64,000 nucleotides of DNA from a bacterium (GCA_035505375.1 DATJQV010000081.1:215423-279422), one strand, 5' to 3'. Numbered from the stretch's first letter, positions 9,265 to 17,333 are shown. Made by a program: numbers and translations. The notes: generated by a model not told the origin, from the sequence alone.

Positions 9265-10380
9265 TCATGGGTCGACTTCGATGATGCAGAGCTGGACCTG
9301 CACAGGAGTCTCCAGGATTACCGCAATCTGGTCTCCTTTGCTTGCGTACCAGCCCTTGCCATGAGCCAGTGCATCATTGTACATCTGCAGGGTCAGTGGA
9401 GGCCAATCGGGCTGCGGTAGCCAACCAAGTTGACCCCTCAAAGCCCAGATGGCCTCTTGGATATCCCATGCTGTCGCGCCTTGTGCCTTGTGGTTGATCA
9501 AATAGTTGATGTAGCACCACGCGGTATCCTGCAGGCGAGGAGGTAGGTTGGGGTCGATTGACGACCAGAGTCGGACGCGGTAGCTGCTTTCCGCCTTCAT
9601 GCTGGCCATCAGTTGGATGCACCAGCCTCTCCAATCGCCGTTCCACACGTCGTATCCAGATGGTACGTTCGAAAGCGTCACGCGCCAGTAGCAGTCCGCA
9701 CCAGGTGCCCCGTCGAGATAGTGAGGGACCATCGTGACCGTGTCCTTCGGCAGAGTCACGTTCTTGTGGGCACTCTGGAACGCATACTTGAAGTACCGAG
9801 CCCCCTGCTTGCCGCAGCAGGCAAAGCCCCCGTCGCCAGTGAAGAAGTACGGGCCAGCCCAGCAGTTCTCTTGCTGATTTATCCACCCCCATCCTCCTTG
9901 ACCAAGTTTGACTGCTACGCCGTACGCCGCGATGTAGAGCGTGTCGCCGACGCTCCAGCCCGTGTCTTTCGGAATTGCGTACGTGCGGGTCTGAACACGC
10001 GGGAGCAACCTGCCACCATAGGCGAACTGCTCAGGGAGGGGCTGACCGCGCCTCTGGGGGATGTCTTTGAGTGAATTCTCGGCGTCGAGGCGAGCTTCAT
10101 CCAGCCACCAGTTCCCGGCCAGCGCATACGTAACATAGAGCGTGTCCGGCGTGTTCCAGACGCTCACCGTACCGACGCTGTCGCTCGAGCCGCCCCAGCC
10201 ACCCCAACCGCCCCAACCGCCTGCCCCATAGCCCCAGAGAGTGTACACCTTGGGGCTCGACTCCCAATGCCAAGCGATATTGGCATCCGGGTTAAAGCCC
10301 ATTGGTTCCTTGCAGCCGGCAAGTATCAGTCCGGCCGCCGCGGCGATTGCCAGCAACGCCAGCAATCTCGATTTTGTCAT
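9265..10380 (-). CDS. Trp/Gly-rich lipoprotein, possible thioester-type domain
   Basis: 371 residues from ATG 10380, which has GAGGTG upstream. The signal ends in a lipobox (LILAGC). Next come a GGWGGWGGWGG run near residue 60 and a long Trp- and Cys-containing domain. Near the C-terminus WCIQLMAS is followed by AWDIQEAIWALRG. A Cys followed much later by Q-x-A-I-W recalls thioester domains of surface adhesins (Cys-Gln bond), but this is only a motif resemblance. Its 5' leader is a near copy of the leader of precursor peptide 1, so both are probably controlled alike. The upstream start at 10413 is rejected because it lies in that shared leader. Confidence 0.75.
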   Translation of the reverse strand: MTKSRLLALLAIAAAAGLILAGCKEPMGFNPDANIAWHWESSPKVYTLWGYGAGGWGGWGGWGGSSDSVGTVSVWNTPDTLYVTYALAGNWWLDEARLDAENSLKDIPQRRGQPLPEQFAYGGRLLPRVQTRTYAIPKDTGWSVGDTLYIAAYGVAVKLGQGGWGWINQQENCWAGPYFFTGDGGFACCGKQGARYFKYAFQSAHKNVTLPKDTVTMVPHYLDGAPGADCYWRVTLSNVPSGYDVWNGDWRGWCIQLMASMKAESSYRVRLWSSIDPNLPPRLQDTAWCYINYLINHKAQGATAWDIQEAIWALRGQLGWLPQPDWPPLTLQMYNDALAHGKGWYASKGDQIAVILETPVQVQLCIIEVDP

Positions 10381-10634
10381 GTAACACCTCAGCTTTCGTG
10401 CCGTTCCGCGCACGCGCCCTTAGGACGGCACTTGTTGCTTACCGGAAGGGCTCCGGTTCCATGCCTGATGTGGGGTGGTTACTATGAGCGAGGTATCGGA
10501 GAGAGAACGAATCGGTCAGTCTGCCGGGCAGTGAGAACCTCATCACACCGTTGACCGTTCAGAGTGACCGGTCTCACCGGTATCCGCACTCAGCCTCGCG
10601 ATAACACTACCGGCGACGGTTCGCGTGTCAAGGA
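10381..10634 (-). repeat. Duplicated promoter/leader region, copy A
   Basis: About 250 nt, nearly identical to 12970-13232, sitting directly upstream of the lipoprotein start. It contains a minus-strand -35 TTGACA (10631-10626) and about 220 nt of transcribed leader with small hairpins such as ACCGGA-gccct-TCCGGT. Confidence 0.85.
10604..10631 (-). promoter_or_regulatory. Predicted sigma70 promoter of the lipoprotein gene
   Basis: TTGACA, 16-nt spacer, TAGTGT on the minus strand. The same elements recur at 13229-13202 in front of precursor 1. Confidence 0.5.
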
Positions 10635-10832
10635 GAATCTGCTGGGATTTCGTAGACGCGGAACTTAGGGGACAGGTCTTCAGGCAGACTATCTGCAGTC
10701 ATTACTGGGCCAGCGTCTGGCTAATCCTGAACCTGACGCGAGGCGGGGGGATCGAAGCGTGCGGCGCTGCTAGAGGAAGCAGCCAAGCCATTCGCAGACG
10801 GAGCGGGCCAAGTTCTGAGCAGATGGAAGCGG
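10635..10832. other. Intergenic stretch, nothing firm
   Basis: Lies between copy A of the leader and the end of nucleotidyltransferase 1. The phrase ttaggggacaggtcttcagg resembles half of a REP-type element; nothing else was seen. Confidence 0.35.
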
Positions 10833-12062
10833 TCAGGGTTTTCCTGATCCCAGCCATTTGCCCAAGTCGGCAGCGCGGTCGCGGCCATGAGTCCGAAGCA
10901 TCAACCGCGCGCGACGGAAGATGTGGGCCCAGTAGGCTAGGATGACGTCTCTGACTCTTAGCAAGTAGTATGGCCAGAGGTGACTCCTGCCGCGCGACGC
11001 CGGGTACTTCGCCCCCATCTCAGCTCGGGATAGGAACACCCTCTGCCAGGACCGCTTCGCCTTGTCACGAAAGGACCTAGCGCCAAACGCATCGAAGAAC
11101 GGCAACCATCGTACGTAGCTAGCGCGAGCGAGGACGGATTCCCTCGCCGTCTCCAGTATGCGTGCGTCAATGCCACCGGGTACCAACCTCTCAATGACGT
11201 CTTCCGGCACCTCGGCTCCCAACATGCTTTGCGCCAGGCGGAGTGCCAAACCAACGTAGCGCCCTGCGCCCCAATCGCGAGAGCGGTCCACGAATTGAGG
11301 CCAGTCCAGTTCGCCAAAGTGTCGAATGGTCGCAGCAATGTCGCAAAACTGTCGCAGTCCTTCCCCAAGGCCGTGCTCGTAAGAGGTGTGCAGGCAGAGG
11401 TGCAGCAGCAGGTCCTCAGGTGACAGCGCCAGCACCTGTACGCCCGCTGTGGTCGCCGGTTGCGCTCTCTTCCAGAGTCCACCGATATCGACTCTGAGGG
11501 GACTCGTGGGGCTGGCTATGCTCCAGTGGAGGTCCACGCTGGAACCTAACCCTACAAACGGGGTGAGTTCCGAGCTTCTCCGGCACCGGGCATCAATGTC
11601 CTCTCGCTTCTGGGGGCCGTAGCCCATGCCAAGCAGTCTGGCCTGCGCCCTCGGTAGGTCTGCTCTCGCAACCAGGAGATCGACGTCGACCATTGGCCGG
11701 AGTGCGACATTGTCGTAGACACCCTCAGCCAGGTATGCGCCCTTCAAGACGATGACCGGGATATCGGCGTCGCTACAGCACTGGAGCACTGGTCGAAGCT
11801 GCCGAAAGAGGCGCGTGTTCCGCTCGGCGTTGACGAAGTAGACCAGTCGCAGCCGGTCCCAGGAATCGGCCGGGACGCCCGCCTGAACCCCGCTCTCCTT
11901 GAGCCGCCTGTAGAGGAGTGGACCAAGACCGTGGCTCTCTGCTAGCTCCACGACTTCGCCCCACGCAGCCGACGGTTGGCGACTGACTGCGGAACGCTGA
12001 AGCCGGCCAGACAGACAACTGAGTAGCAGTTCGACGGCTGAGGCCCTGTCTGCTATTGCGAT
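10833..12062 (-). CDS. NTP_transf_5-like nucleotidyltransferase, module 1
   Basis: About 409 residues. Conserved with two other copies in the locus: SAVELLLSCLSG at the N-terminus, then VIVLKGAYLAEGVYD...RPMVDVDLLV, a minimal nucleotidyltransferase pattern with an acidic DxD pair. LSPEDLLLHLCLH and a terminal WLGSGKP follow. In phosphorylated lasso-peptide clusters this family accompanies HPr-kinase-like enzymes, so tailoring of a phosphorylated peptide is a reasonable inference. Homology begins at or just after an ATC/ATA pair overlapping the stop of the preceding pseudogene. No ATG, GTG or TTG is close, so the start is uncertain. The same is true of the other two copies. Confidence 0.8.
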   Translation of the reverse strand: MAIADRASAVELLLSCLSGRLQRSAVSRQPSAAWGEVVELAESHGLGPLLYRRLKESGVQAGVPADSWDRLRLVYFVNAERNTRLFRQLRPVLQCCSDADIPVIVLKGAYLAEGVYDNVALRPMVDVDLLVARADLPRAQARLLGMGYGPQKREDIDARCRRSSELTPFVGLGSSVDLHWSIASPTSPLRVDIGGLWKRAQPATTAGVQVLALSPEDLLLHLCLHTSYEHGLGEGLRQFCDIAATIRHFGELDWPQFVDRSRDWGAGRYVGLALRLAQSMLGAEVPEDVIERLVPGGIDARILETARESVLARASYVRWLPFFDAFGARSFRDKAKRSWQRVFLSRAEMGAKYPASRGRSHLWPYYLLRVRDVILAYWAHIFRRARLMLRTHGRDRAADLGKWLGSGKP

Positions 12063-12634
12063 GGTGGATTCGAGGTCGGGGGTTGGGGGGCAGCAGTTGA
12101 GGAAGAGGGACGAGTGACGAAAGACGAAGAGACAGCAGCTAGGAGAACCCGCGCGTCCACAAACAGCCGGAAGGGCCGGCGGATATGCCACTGGTCGCGC
12201 TGGTCGTCGTACTCCCCGACCACCAGACTGCCCATCAACAGCTTCAAGAACACGCGGTAGTGGGCGTCGAACCGTACGAGTCTGGCCAGAAGACTCCGGG
12301 GCAGCAGACTGTCGAGGGGCCCGAGGCGGGCTGCGAAGTCGTAAAGTGTGTGAGGAACAAGACCGGCGTGCTTCCGGACGGCTTGGCCGAGACGCACGCA
12401 GCGAAGATACGCAAGCCCCTGCCACCCGCCGGCGATTGCGCGGCGCCGCGCTCCGCGCTGCTTTGCTGCGACCCGACCGATGATATCAGAACCCACGGGT
12501 CGTCCCGCCCACAGTTGTCCCCACGCGTTCTAATACTGCCGGTCGGTTCCCCGCGCCCATTCCACCCTCGCCCGATGGAAACGACGCGATGCACGATTGT
12601 CCTACCTGCGTCGGATGACTTGAAGTAGACGACG
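12053..12634 (-). pseudogene. Remnant of kinase-S26B fusion, module 1
   Basis: Homologous to the C-terminal part of the fusion at 14266-15891. It starts at VVYFKSSDAGRTIVHRVVS and keeps the catalytic His and RTRGDN. The whole kinase domain and the Ser motif are missing. Near 12484 about 10 nt are lost after DDPWVL, shifting the frame; the remaining 144 codons (IIGRV... to NPPSQ) continue in another frame. The upstream junction at 12630-12634 joins sequence homologous to the spacer after precursor 2 directly to the S26 domain, with CGTCG present at both parental sites. This indicates a deletion with short homology. Confidence 0.8.
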
Positions 12635-12741
12635 GTTCTCGGACTCAGAGGGACATGCTGCTGTTCCAGTCACTCGAGAACCCAGACTGTTCGCCCGCCC
12701 AGACGAAGAAATCGCTGCCCACGACTAGTACGTGGGACCTA

Positions 12742-12969
12742 CTAGAACGTTCCTCCCGAGCTACCACTATAGCAATGGCTGGCACTATTACCTGTGTCGT
12801 GACACCCACCGCCCTGTGCGGACCCTCCGGTGAAGCATAGCCACGTCGCGCCGCTCCCCGTCTGGCAGTTTTGGCCTGCGTCGGCCATGCCGCCTGCCGC
12901 ATCGCGCAGGTGTACTGCACGCGGTGACTCGTACTTCGGGCCCGAAGATGCTGACTTAGACTGTCTCAT
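12742..12969 (-). CDS. Cys-rich RiPP precursor peptide 1
   Basis: 75 residues from ATG 12969 (GAGGTG 4 nt upstream). The leader carries KYESPRAVHLRDAAGG, nearly the same as in precursor 2. The core has four Cys in repeating units: CQTGSGATWLC, CFTGGSAQGGGC, CHDTGNSASHC and CYSGSSGG, i.e. C-x(2,3)-G-x2-A-x(2-4)-C. It is rich in Gly, Ser and Ala with no Lys in the core, as expected of a modified peptide rather than a globular protein. It heads module 1 (minus strand). Its own kinase partner is deleted, so it would depend on enzymes of the other modules. Confidence 0.85.
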   Translation of the reverse strand: MRQSKSASSGPKYESPRAVHLRDAAGGMADAGQNCQTGSGATWLCFTGGSAQGGGCHDTGNSASHCYSGSSGGTF

Positions 12970-13232
12970 GCAACACCTCAGCTTTCGTGCCATTCCCCGG
13001 GCGCGCACGCGCGTACCTTTGGGGCAGCACCATTCCATACCGGAAGGGCTCCGGTTCCATGCCTGATGTTGGGTGGTTACTATGAGCGAGGTATCGGAGA
13101 GACAACGAATCGGTCAGTCTGCCGGGCAGTGAGAACCTCATCACACCGTTGACCGTTCAGAGTGACCGGTCTCACCGGTATCCGCACTCAGCCTCGCGAA
13201 AACACTACCGGCGACGGTTCGCGTGTCAAGGA
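12970..13232 (-). repeat. Duplicated promoter/leader region, copy B
   Basis: About 260 nt, nearly identical to 10381-10634; the longest unbroken identity is in the block from 13040 to 13230. It stops at the start codon of precursor 1, so two unrelated coding sequences share one leader. Confidence 0.85.
13202..13229 (-). promoter_or_regulatory. Predicted sigma70 promoter of precursor 1
   Basis: TTGACA (13229-13224), 16-nt spacer, TAGTGT (13207-13202). It implies an untranslated leader of about 225 nt. Confidence 0.5.
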
Positions 13233-13374
13233 AAACACTTGACCCCTGCCGAGCCACGGGCGAGCGCCCCGGGTACCCTCTTGGACGGCTTCAAGCCGGG
13301 ATACGATACCGTGGGAGTGACCAGCAGACGACGCGCAGCGTCGCCCTGAGGAGAAGACGAATGGTCTCGGAGTC

Positions 13375-13572
13375 ATGGCTACGGATGACGCTGACTACGC
13401 GGCGCGGCCTCTGGGGCCGCTACCGAACCGGATGGAACCGCACATGTACGCGTATGGCGAAGATGCGGGCCTTGGATACCAGGAATCGGAATGCAGAGGT
13501 GCAGACGGGAGTTGTCCGAAGACGGTGCCGAATAGACAGGTGACCGTGTGCGAGGTGAACTTCCGATTCTGA
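13375..13572 (+). CDS. Possible small protein between precursors 1 and 2
   Basis: 65 codons (MATDDADYAARPLGPL... ending VCEVNFRF) with high GC at third positions like its neighbours, an acidic first half and three Cys. CGGAG precedes ATG closely. It lies between two divergent precursor genes. It does not share the KYE(S/A)PRAV leader. It could be a different small peptide of the system, or chance. No family is recognised. Confidence 0.4.
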   Translation: MATDDADYAARPLGPLPNRMEPHMYAYGEDAGLGYQESECRGADGSCPKTVPNRQVTVCEVNFRF

Positions 13573-13582
13573 CTGGGAGAGC

Positions 13583-13623
13583 GGTGTCCACGGAATACGG
13601 TGTCCACGGTGTCCACGGAATAC
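13583..13623. repeat. Three direct repeats of GGTGTCCAC abutting the precursor 2 promoter
   Basis: GGTGTCCACGGAATAC occurs at 13583-13598 and 13608-13623, with an extra GGTGTCCAC at 13599-13607. The last copy ends exactly at the -35 box, a position suited to an activator site. It may equally be a word repeat. Confidence 0.6.
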
Positions 13624-13651
13624 TTGACGTAGAGACCAAGAAGCGTAGAAT
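13624..13651 (+). promoter_or_regulatory. Predicted sigma70 promoter of precursor 2
   Basis: TTGACG (13624-13629), 16-nt spacer, TAGAAT (13646-13651), about 50 nt before the start codon. Confidence 0.6.
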
Positions 13652-13708
13652 CAGCTTAATGTCTTGTAAGGGTACCGTTCCTGCGAATCTAGCGGTGGAG
13701 GTGTGCTC

Positions 13709-13936
13709 TTGAAACCAGCTAATTCAGATCCTTCGGGCCGGAAGTACGAGTCACCTCGTGCAGTACGCCTGCGCGATGCGGCAAGCGGCATAGCCGCAAA
13801 CAACTGCATGTCAGGCAGCAGCGCGTCGACTCTATGCTACGCGCACGGGTCCTCCGCACTGGGCAACGGGTGCAACAGCACAGGTAACAGTGCCAACCAT
13901 TGCTATAGTGGTAGCTCGGGAGGGGCCTTCAGGTAG
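13709..13936 (+). CDS. Cys-rich RiPP precursor peptide 2
   Basis: 75 residues from TTG 13709. This start is preferred over GTG 13703 because GGTGGAG ends 8 nt before it. Leader RKYESPRAVRLRDAASG; core units CMSGSSASTLC, CYAHGSSALGNGC, CNSTGNSANHC and CYSGSSGGAFR. The last 15 residues are almost identical to precursor 1. It opens module 2 and is followed by a hairpin and then the kinase-S26B gene. Confidence 0.85.
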   Translation: MKPANSDPSGRKYESPRAVRLRDAASGIAANNCMSGSSASTLCYAHGSSALGNGCNSTGNSANHCYSGSSGGAFR

Positions 13937-13958
13937 GTCGCACCGGCAAGTCGCGGGC

Positions 13959-14004
13959 GGCGATTCGCACTTCGGGCAAGACAGAATCCGTCTTGCAATT
14001 CGCC
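13959..14004 (+). terminator. Attenuator-like hairpin after precursor 2
   Basis: The inner stem CAAGAC/GTCTTG (13977-13995) sits within an outer GGCGA-TT/AATTCGCC pairing. No U-tract. It could limit read-through so that precursor is made in excess over the enzymes. Confidence 0.45.
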
Positions 14005-14265
14005 AGTGTCTGGAGTAGCAGCGCGCTCCCCTGAGTCCGAGAACCGTCGCCGGACCGCATGGACTATCAGGTGTCAGACAGCAGGGCTGGTACTCAACAG
14101 GGGTCGTCGGACTCCCGTCACAACATAGAGCTGCACGGATCCCTGACTCTTAGAACCTCGGTCACATTTCCTCAGACAGGACGTAACTTCGTAGCTGGTT
14201 TCGGTCCAGTTCGCGTTATTCGTGCCATCGGCGGCGACTTTGGGTCCTGGTAGCGGGCCGAATCG
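14005..14265. other. Spacer between precursor 2 and its kinase gene
   Basis: It contains a 64-codon frame from 14059 to 14253 with no good ribosome binding site and no recognised features, so I do not call it a gene. The first 35 nt align with sequence at the deletion junction of module 1. Confidence 0.4.
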
Positions 14266-15891
14266 ATGCGCAGTCTGAAGCTTGTCCTCGCCGACGGTCG
14301 GCAGTGGGTGATTCACTCGCTCGACGAGGAGACTGCCGCGATAGTCGTCGAACTGGGCAAGGTAATGCGGCTGGGTCCCGTTGTCGGTACGGACCGGCCA
14401 AGCCGGGAAGGACGCGAGTTGTGCGTGTCCCTTGGAGACGAGTCCGTCGAGTCATGCCCGTCAGATGCGGACGTCGGCGGACCGGTTGTTCTTGGTGTTC
14501 ACGCTCCGACCGACCGGGACATGCTGGTTGCCCAGATGATGCGCATCGCAGAAACAATCGCGCGGGAAGCATTGTCTCGCGGGGGCATGTTGCTGCACGG
14601 AGCCCTGGCCGAGCATCGAGGAAACGGCTTCGTTATGGCCGGTCCCGGCACTATCGGCAAGAGCACGGCCAGCCGCCGTCTACCGTTGCCCTGGCATTCG
14701 CTGTGTGACGACACGACGCTGGTCGTGCGGGACGACAAAGGGCAGCACTGGGCACATCCGTGGCCGACTTGGAGTCTCTTCTGGTCTGGCGGGCCCGGAG
14801 GCTCGTGGCCCGTGGAGCAGGCCGTACCCCTTCGGGCAGTTTTCTTCCTTGGCCAAGCACTTGTTGACAAGCTGGAGCCGGTCACCCCCACGCAGGCGAC
14901 CGCCATTCTACTGGAATCCGACATTGGCCTTGTCCGGGCGGCGTCCTCCCCTGTTTCCGACCTCCGGTCATCGGTTCCCTGCGGAATTCGCGCTGCCAGG
15001 TCCCTGGCTGGGGCGGTGCCGGCGTACTCGCTTCAACTGAGCCTTGGCGGCCGGTTCTGGGAGGAAATAGAACGGGTGTTGCCAAAGATCGGAGTCCGGG
15101 GACAGAAGACGGAAGACCGTAGTTGCGTGCCGGTCGTTCAGGAACAGGCGCGGGCCGAGGACTCGCCATCGGAACGTTCCCGGTTCGCAGATGTTTCATT
15201 GCGCATCGTCTGCACCGGGACAAGCATGAATCCGACGCTGCAGGAACGCGACTTGCTCAAGGTCAGGCCGTACGAATCGAGACACGTACGGCGCGGCGAC
15301 GTCGTCTGCTTCAAGTCACGAGACACAGGCAGGATCATCGTGCACCGTGTCGTTTCCGTCGGGCGACGGCGGACGGACGACGAAATCCCGACCGGCAGTA
15401 TCAGAACTCGGGGCGACAACAACCTCACTGAAGACCCGTGGGTGCTGCAGGCCCGTGACGTCATCGGTCGCGTCACCGCATCGCAGCGCGGAGCGCGGCG
15501 TTGGGTAATCGCCGGCGGGTGGTATGGGCTTGCGTATCTCCGTTGCGTGCGTCTCGGCCAGGCTATCCGGAAGCACACCGGTATTGTCCCTCACACGCTT
15601 TACGAGTGCGCAGCCCGTCTTGGACCCTTCACCTACCTGCTGCCCCGGAGTCTCCACCCCAGACTCGTACGGTTCGACGCCCGCTACCGCGTGTTCCTGA
15701 AGCTGCTGATGGGCAGGCGCACGGTGGGGCAGTACGACGACTGGCGCAACGAGTGGCGCATTCAACGCCCGTTCAGACTGTTCGTGCACGCGCAGGCTTT
15801 GCCCGATCCGCTTCACTCGCCCCCGGCCCTTGATAGCTTGCCCGTGTCCGCCGAACCCCAGTCCCCAAACCCGAATCCGCCATCGCACTAG
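14266..15891 (+). CDS. ScmC/HPr-kinase-like domain fused to S26B signal-peptidase-like domain, module 2
   Basis: 541 residues in three parts. Residues 1-270: HPr-kinase-like region with LLHGALAEHRGNGF, P-loop GPGTIGKST (126-134) and HWAHPWPTW, as I recall for the SynChlorMet protein ScmC. Residues about 275-310: variable linker containing word-repeat sequence. Residues 313-400: S26 domain with CTGTSMNPTL (Ser320) and IVHRVV (His360), then RTRGDNN; His rather than Lys is typical of the S26B/ER-type group. The last 100 residues form a conserved tail (LGPF...LLPR...RPFRLF) found in every copy here. Likely cytoplasmic kinase action on the precursor plus leader cleavage (inference). Confidence 0.85.
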   Translation: MRSLKLVLADGRQWVIHSLDEETAAIVVELGKVMRLGPVVGTDRPSREGRELCVSLGDESVESCPSDADVGGPVVLGVHAPTDRDMLVAQMMRIAETIAREALSRGGMLLHGALAEHRGNGFVMAGPGTIGKSTASRRLPLPWHSLCDDTTLVVRDDKGQHWAHPWPTWSLFWSGGPGGSWPVEQAVPLRAVFFLGQALVDKLEPVTPTQATAILLESDIGLVRAASSPVSDLRSSVPCGIRAARSLAGAVPAYSLQLSLGGRFWEEIERVLPKIGVRGQKTEDRSCVPVVQEQARAEDSPSERSRFADVSLRIVCTGTSMNPTLQERDLLKVRPYESRHVRRGDVVCFKSRDTGRIIVHRVVSVGRRRTDDEIPTGSIRTRGDNNLTEDPWVLQARDVIGRVTASQRGARRWVIAGGWYGLAYLRCVRLGQAIRKHTGIVPHTLYECAARLGPFTYLLPRSLHPRLVRFDARYRVFLKLLMGRRTVGQYDDWRNEWRIQRPFRLFVHAQALPDPLHSPPALDSLPVSAEPQSPNPNPPSH

Positions 15892-17105
15892 CAAACACGA
15901 GCCCAGCCGTCGAACTGCTCCTAAGTTCTCTGTCAGGCCGGTTTCAGCGGTCATCCCGACCATCGGCCGCGTGGGGCGAAGTCATAGAACTGGCAGAAGA
16001 ACACAACCTCGCGCCACTCCTGTACCGGCGGCTGAAGGAAGGCGGCGTTCAGACCGACGTCCCGGCCGACTCCCGGGAACGGCTACGGCTGCTCTACTTC
16101 GTCAACGCCGAGCGGAACACGCGCCTCTATCTGGAGCTTCGACGCGTGCTTGAGTGCCTGCTCAGCGACGGTATTCCGGTCATCGTGCTGAAGGGCGCGT
16201 ACCTCGCTGAGGCGGTCTACGACGACCCCGCACTCCGGACGATGAGCGATGCGGACCTGATGGTTCGGAAGACTGAGCTGACAAAGGCCCGGACGATTCT
16301 GCAAGCAATGGGCGGCATTCAGCAGCATCTTGAGGACGTCGAATCGTGCTGCGAGTATGAACCGCACCTTCCAACGATTCTCGTTCGCGAACTCCCGGTC
16401 GATGTCCACTGGACCATAGTCATCCCAAAGGGACCATTCAGGGTAGACAGTTCCGACCTCTGGGATAGGGCACGACCGGCCACGATAGCCGGCGTCGAAG
16501 CGTTGACGCTATCGCCGGAAGACACGCTGTTGCACCTGTGTCTGCATTTCTCCCACAAGCACTACATGTCAGGGCTGCGTTTCCTCTGCGACATCACACA
16601 GGTCATTCAACGCATGCGCCACCAGATAGACTGGACTCAGGTCACGGGGCGAGCCCACGCGTGGGGTGCTGCAAGGCATGTGGGTTTGACACTCCATCTC
16701 GCCCGGAGCATGCTGGGTGCGGGAGTGCCCGATGCGGCCATGGAACAGCTCGTGCCCGGGGGTATTGACCCGCGCATTCTTGAGGCGGCGTTCGAATCTA
16801 TCTTCGAGCTTGGCATGGGCTACGGCCAATGGATGCCGTTCTTCGACCTGCTGGGGGAAGGATCAGTCGTTGGCAAGGCAAGGTTGTCATGGAGGCGGGT
16901 CTTCCTCTCCCGTAAAGAGATGGCTGAGAGGTATCCCATGTCCCGCAATTCACGCCTGCTCTTCCCCTACTACGTGCTGCGAATCAGGGACGGCATCGGA
17001 ACCTACATGTCTCACGTCCGAACGCGACGTCGTCTGATAGCGCAGGGCCGCGAACGCGACGCCAACGCCTTGCTGATTGACTGGCTCGAATCAGGGAAAC
17101 CCTGA
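15882..17105 (+). CDS. NTP_transf_5-like nucleotidyltransferase, module 2
   Basis: About 407 residues. It starts within or at the end of the fusion gene. Homology with the other copies begins at SPAVELLLSSLSG, while the first GTG in frame lies at 16146, far inside the conserved region; ATC 15882 or CTA 15888 are the only codons near the expected start. VIVLKGAYLAEAVYD...TMSDADLMV gives the nucleotidyltransferase acidic pair. LSPEDTLLHLCLHF and the terminal WLESGKP match copies 1 and 3. The preceding in-frame stop is at 15834. Confidence 0.8.
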   Translation: MALANTSPAVELLLSSLSGRFQRSSRPSAAWGEVIELAEEHNLAPLLYRRLKEGGVQTDVPADSRERLRLLYFVNAERNTRLYLELRRVLECLLSDGIPVIVLKGAYLAEAVYDDPALRTMSDADLMVRKTELTKARTILQAMGGIQQHLEDVESCCEYEPHLPTILVRELPVDVHWTIVIPKGPFRVDSSDLWDRARPATIAGVEALTLSPEDTLLHLCLHFSHKHYMSGLRFLCDITQVIQRMRHQIDWTQVTGRAHAWGAARHVGLTLHLARSMLGAGVPDAAMEQLVPGGIDPRILEAAFESIFELGMGYGQWMPFFDLLGEGSVVGKARLSWRRVFLSRKEMAERYPMSRNSRLLFPYYVLRIRDGIGTYMSHVRTRRRLIAQGRERDANALLIDWLESGKP

Positions 17106-17248
17106 CCACTGACTCTGCCCTAGCCCAAGGTGGCACATCGAGCCGCAAGCCCAAGCACGGCTCGCAGTACGGGCATCACGCCAAAGCAGCATCTCAGATC
17201 TCGGTCAACCACTGACTGCTAGCCACAAGCTGCCACGGCAGAATCTCA

Positions 17249-17277
17249 TTGCCAAGGCTGCGACCGATTGCTATAAT
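17249..17277 (+). promoter_or_regulatory. Predicted strong sigma70 promoter for the PqqD/radical SAM operon
   Basis: TTGCCA (17249-17254), 17-nt spacer, TATAAT (17272-17277). It is the best promoter match I found in the locus, with transcription expected from about 17284. Confidence 0.75.
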
Positions 17278-17333
17278 TCGCAGTTAATACTGACATAACC
17301 GTCCCCGGTCGACCGATACCCAATCCGGCGGCC

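Noticed and set aside
10381-10634. Known riboswitch class in the duplicated leader
   Set aside because: I compared it by eye with cyclic-di-GMP-I and found no match; without a covariance search no class can be named.
12063-12425. N-terminal extension of nucleotidyltransferase 1 to 12425
   Set aside because: The extension is a shadow frame of the S26 remnant; the other two copies show no such sequence.
14059-14253. 64-codon frame between precursor 2 and the kinase fusion
   Set aside because: No ribosome binding site, and no resemblance to the precursor leader.
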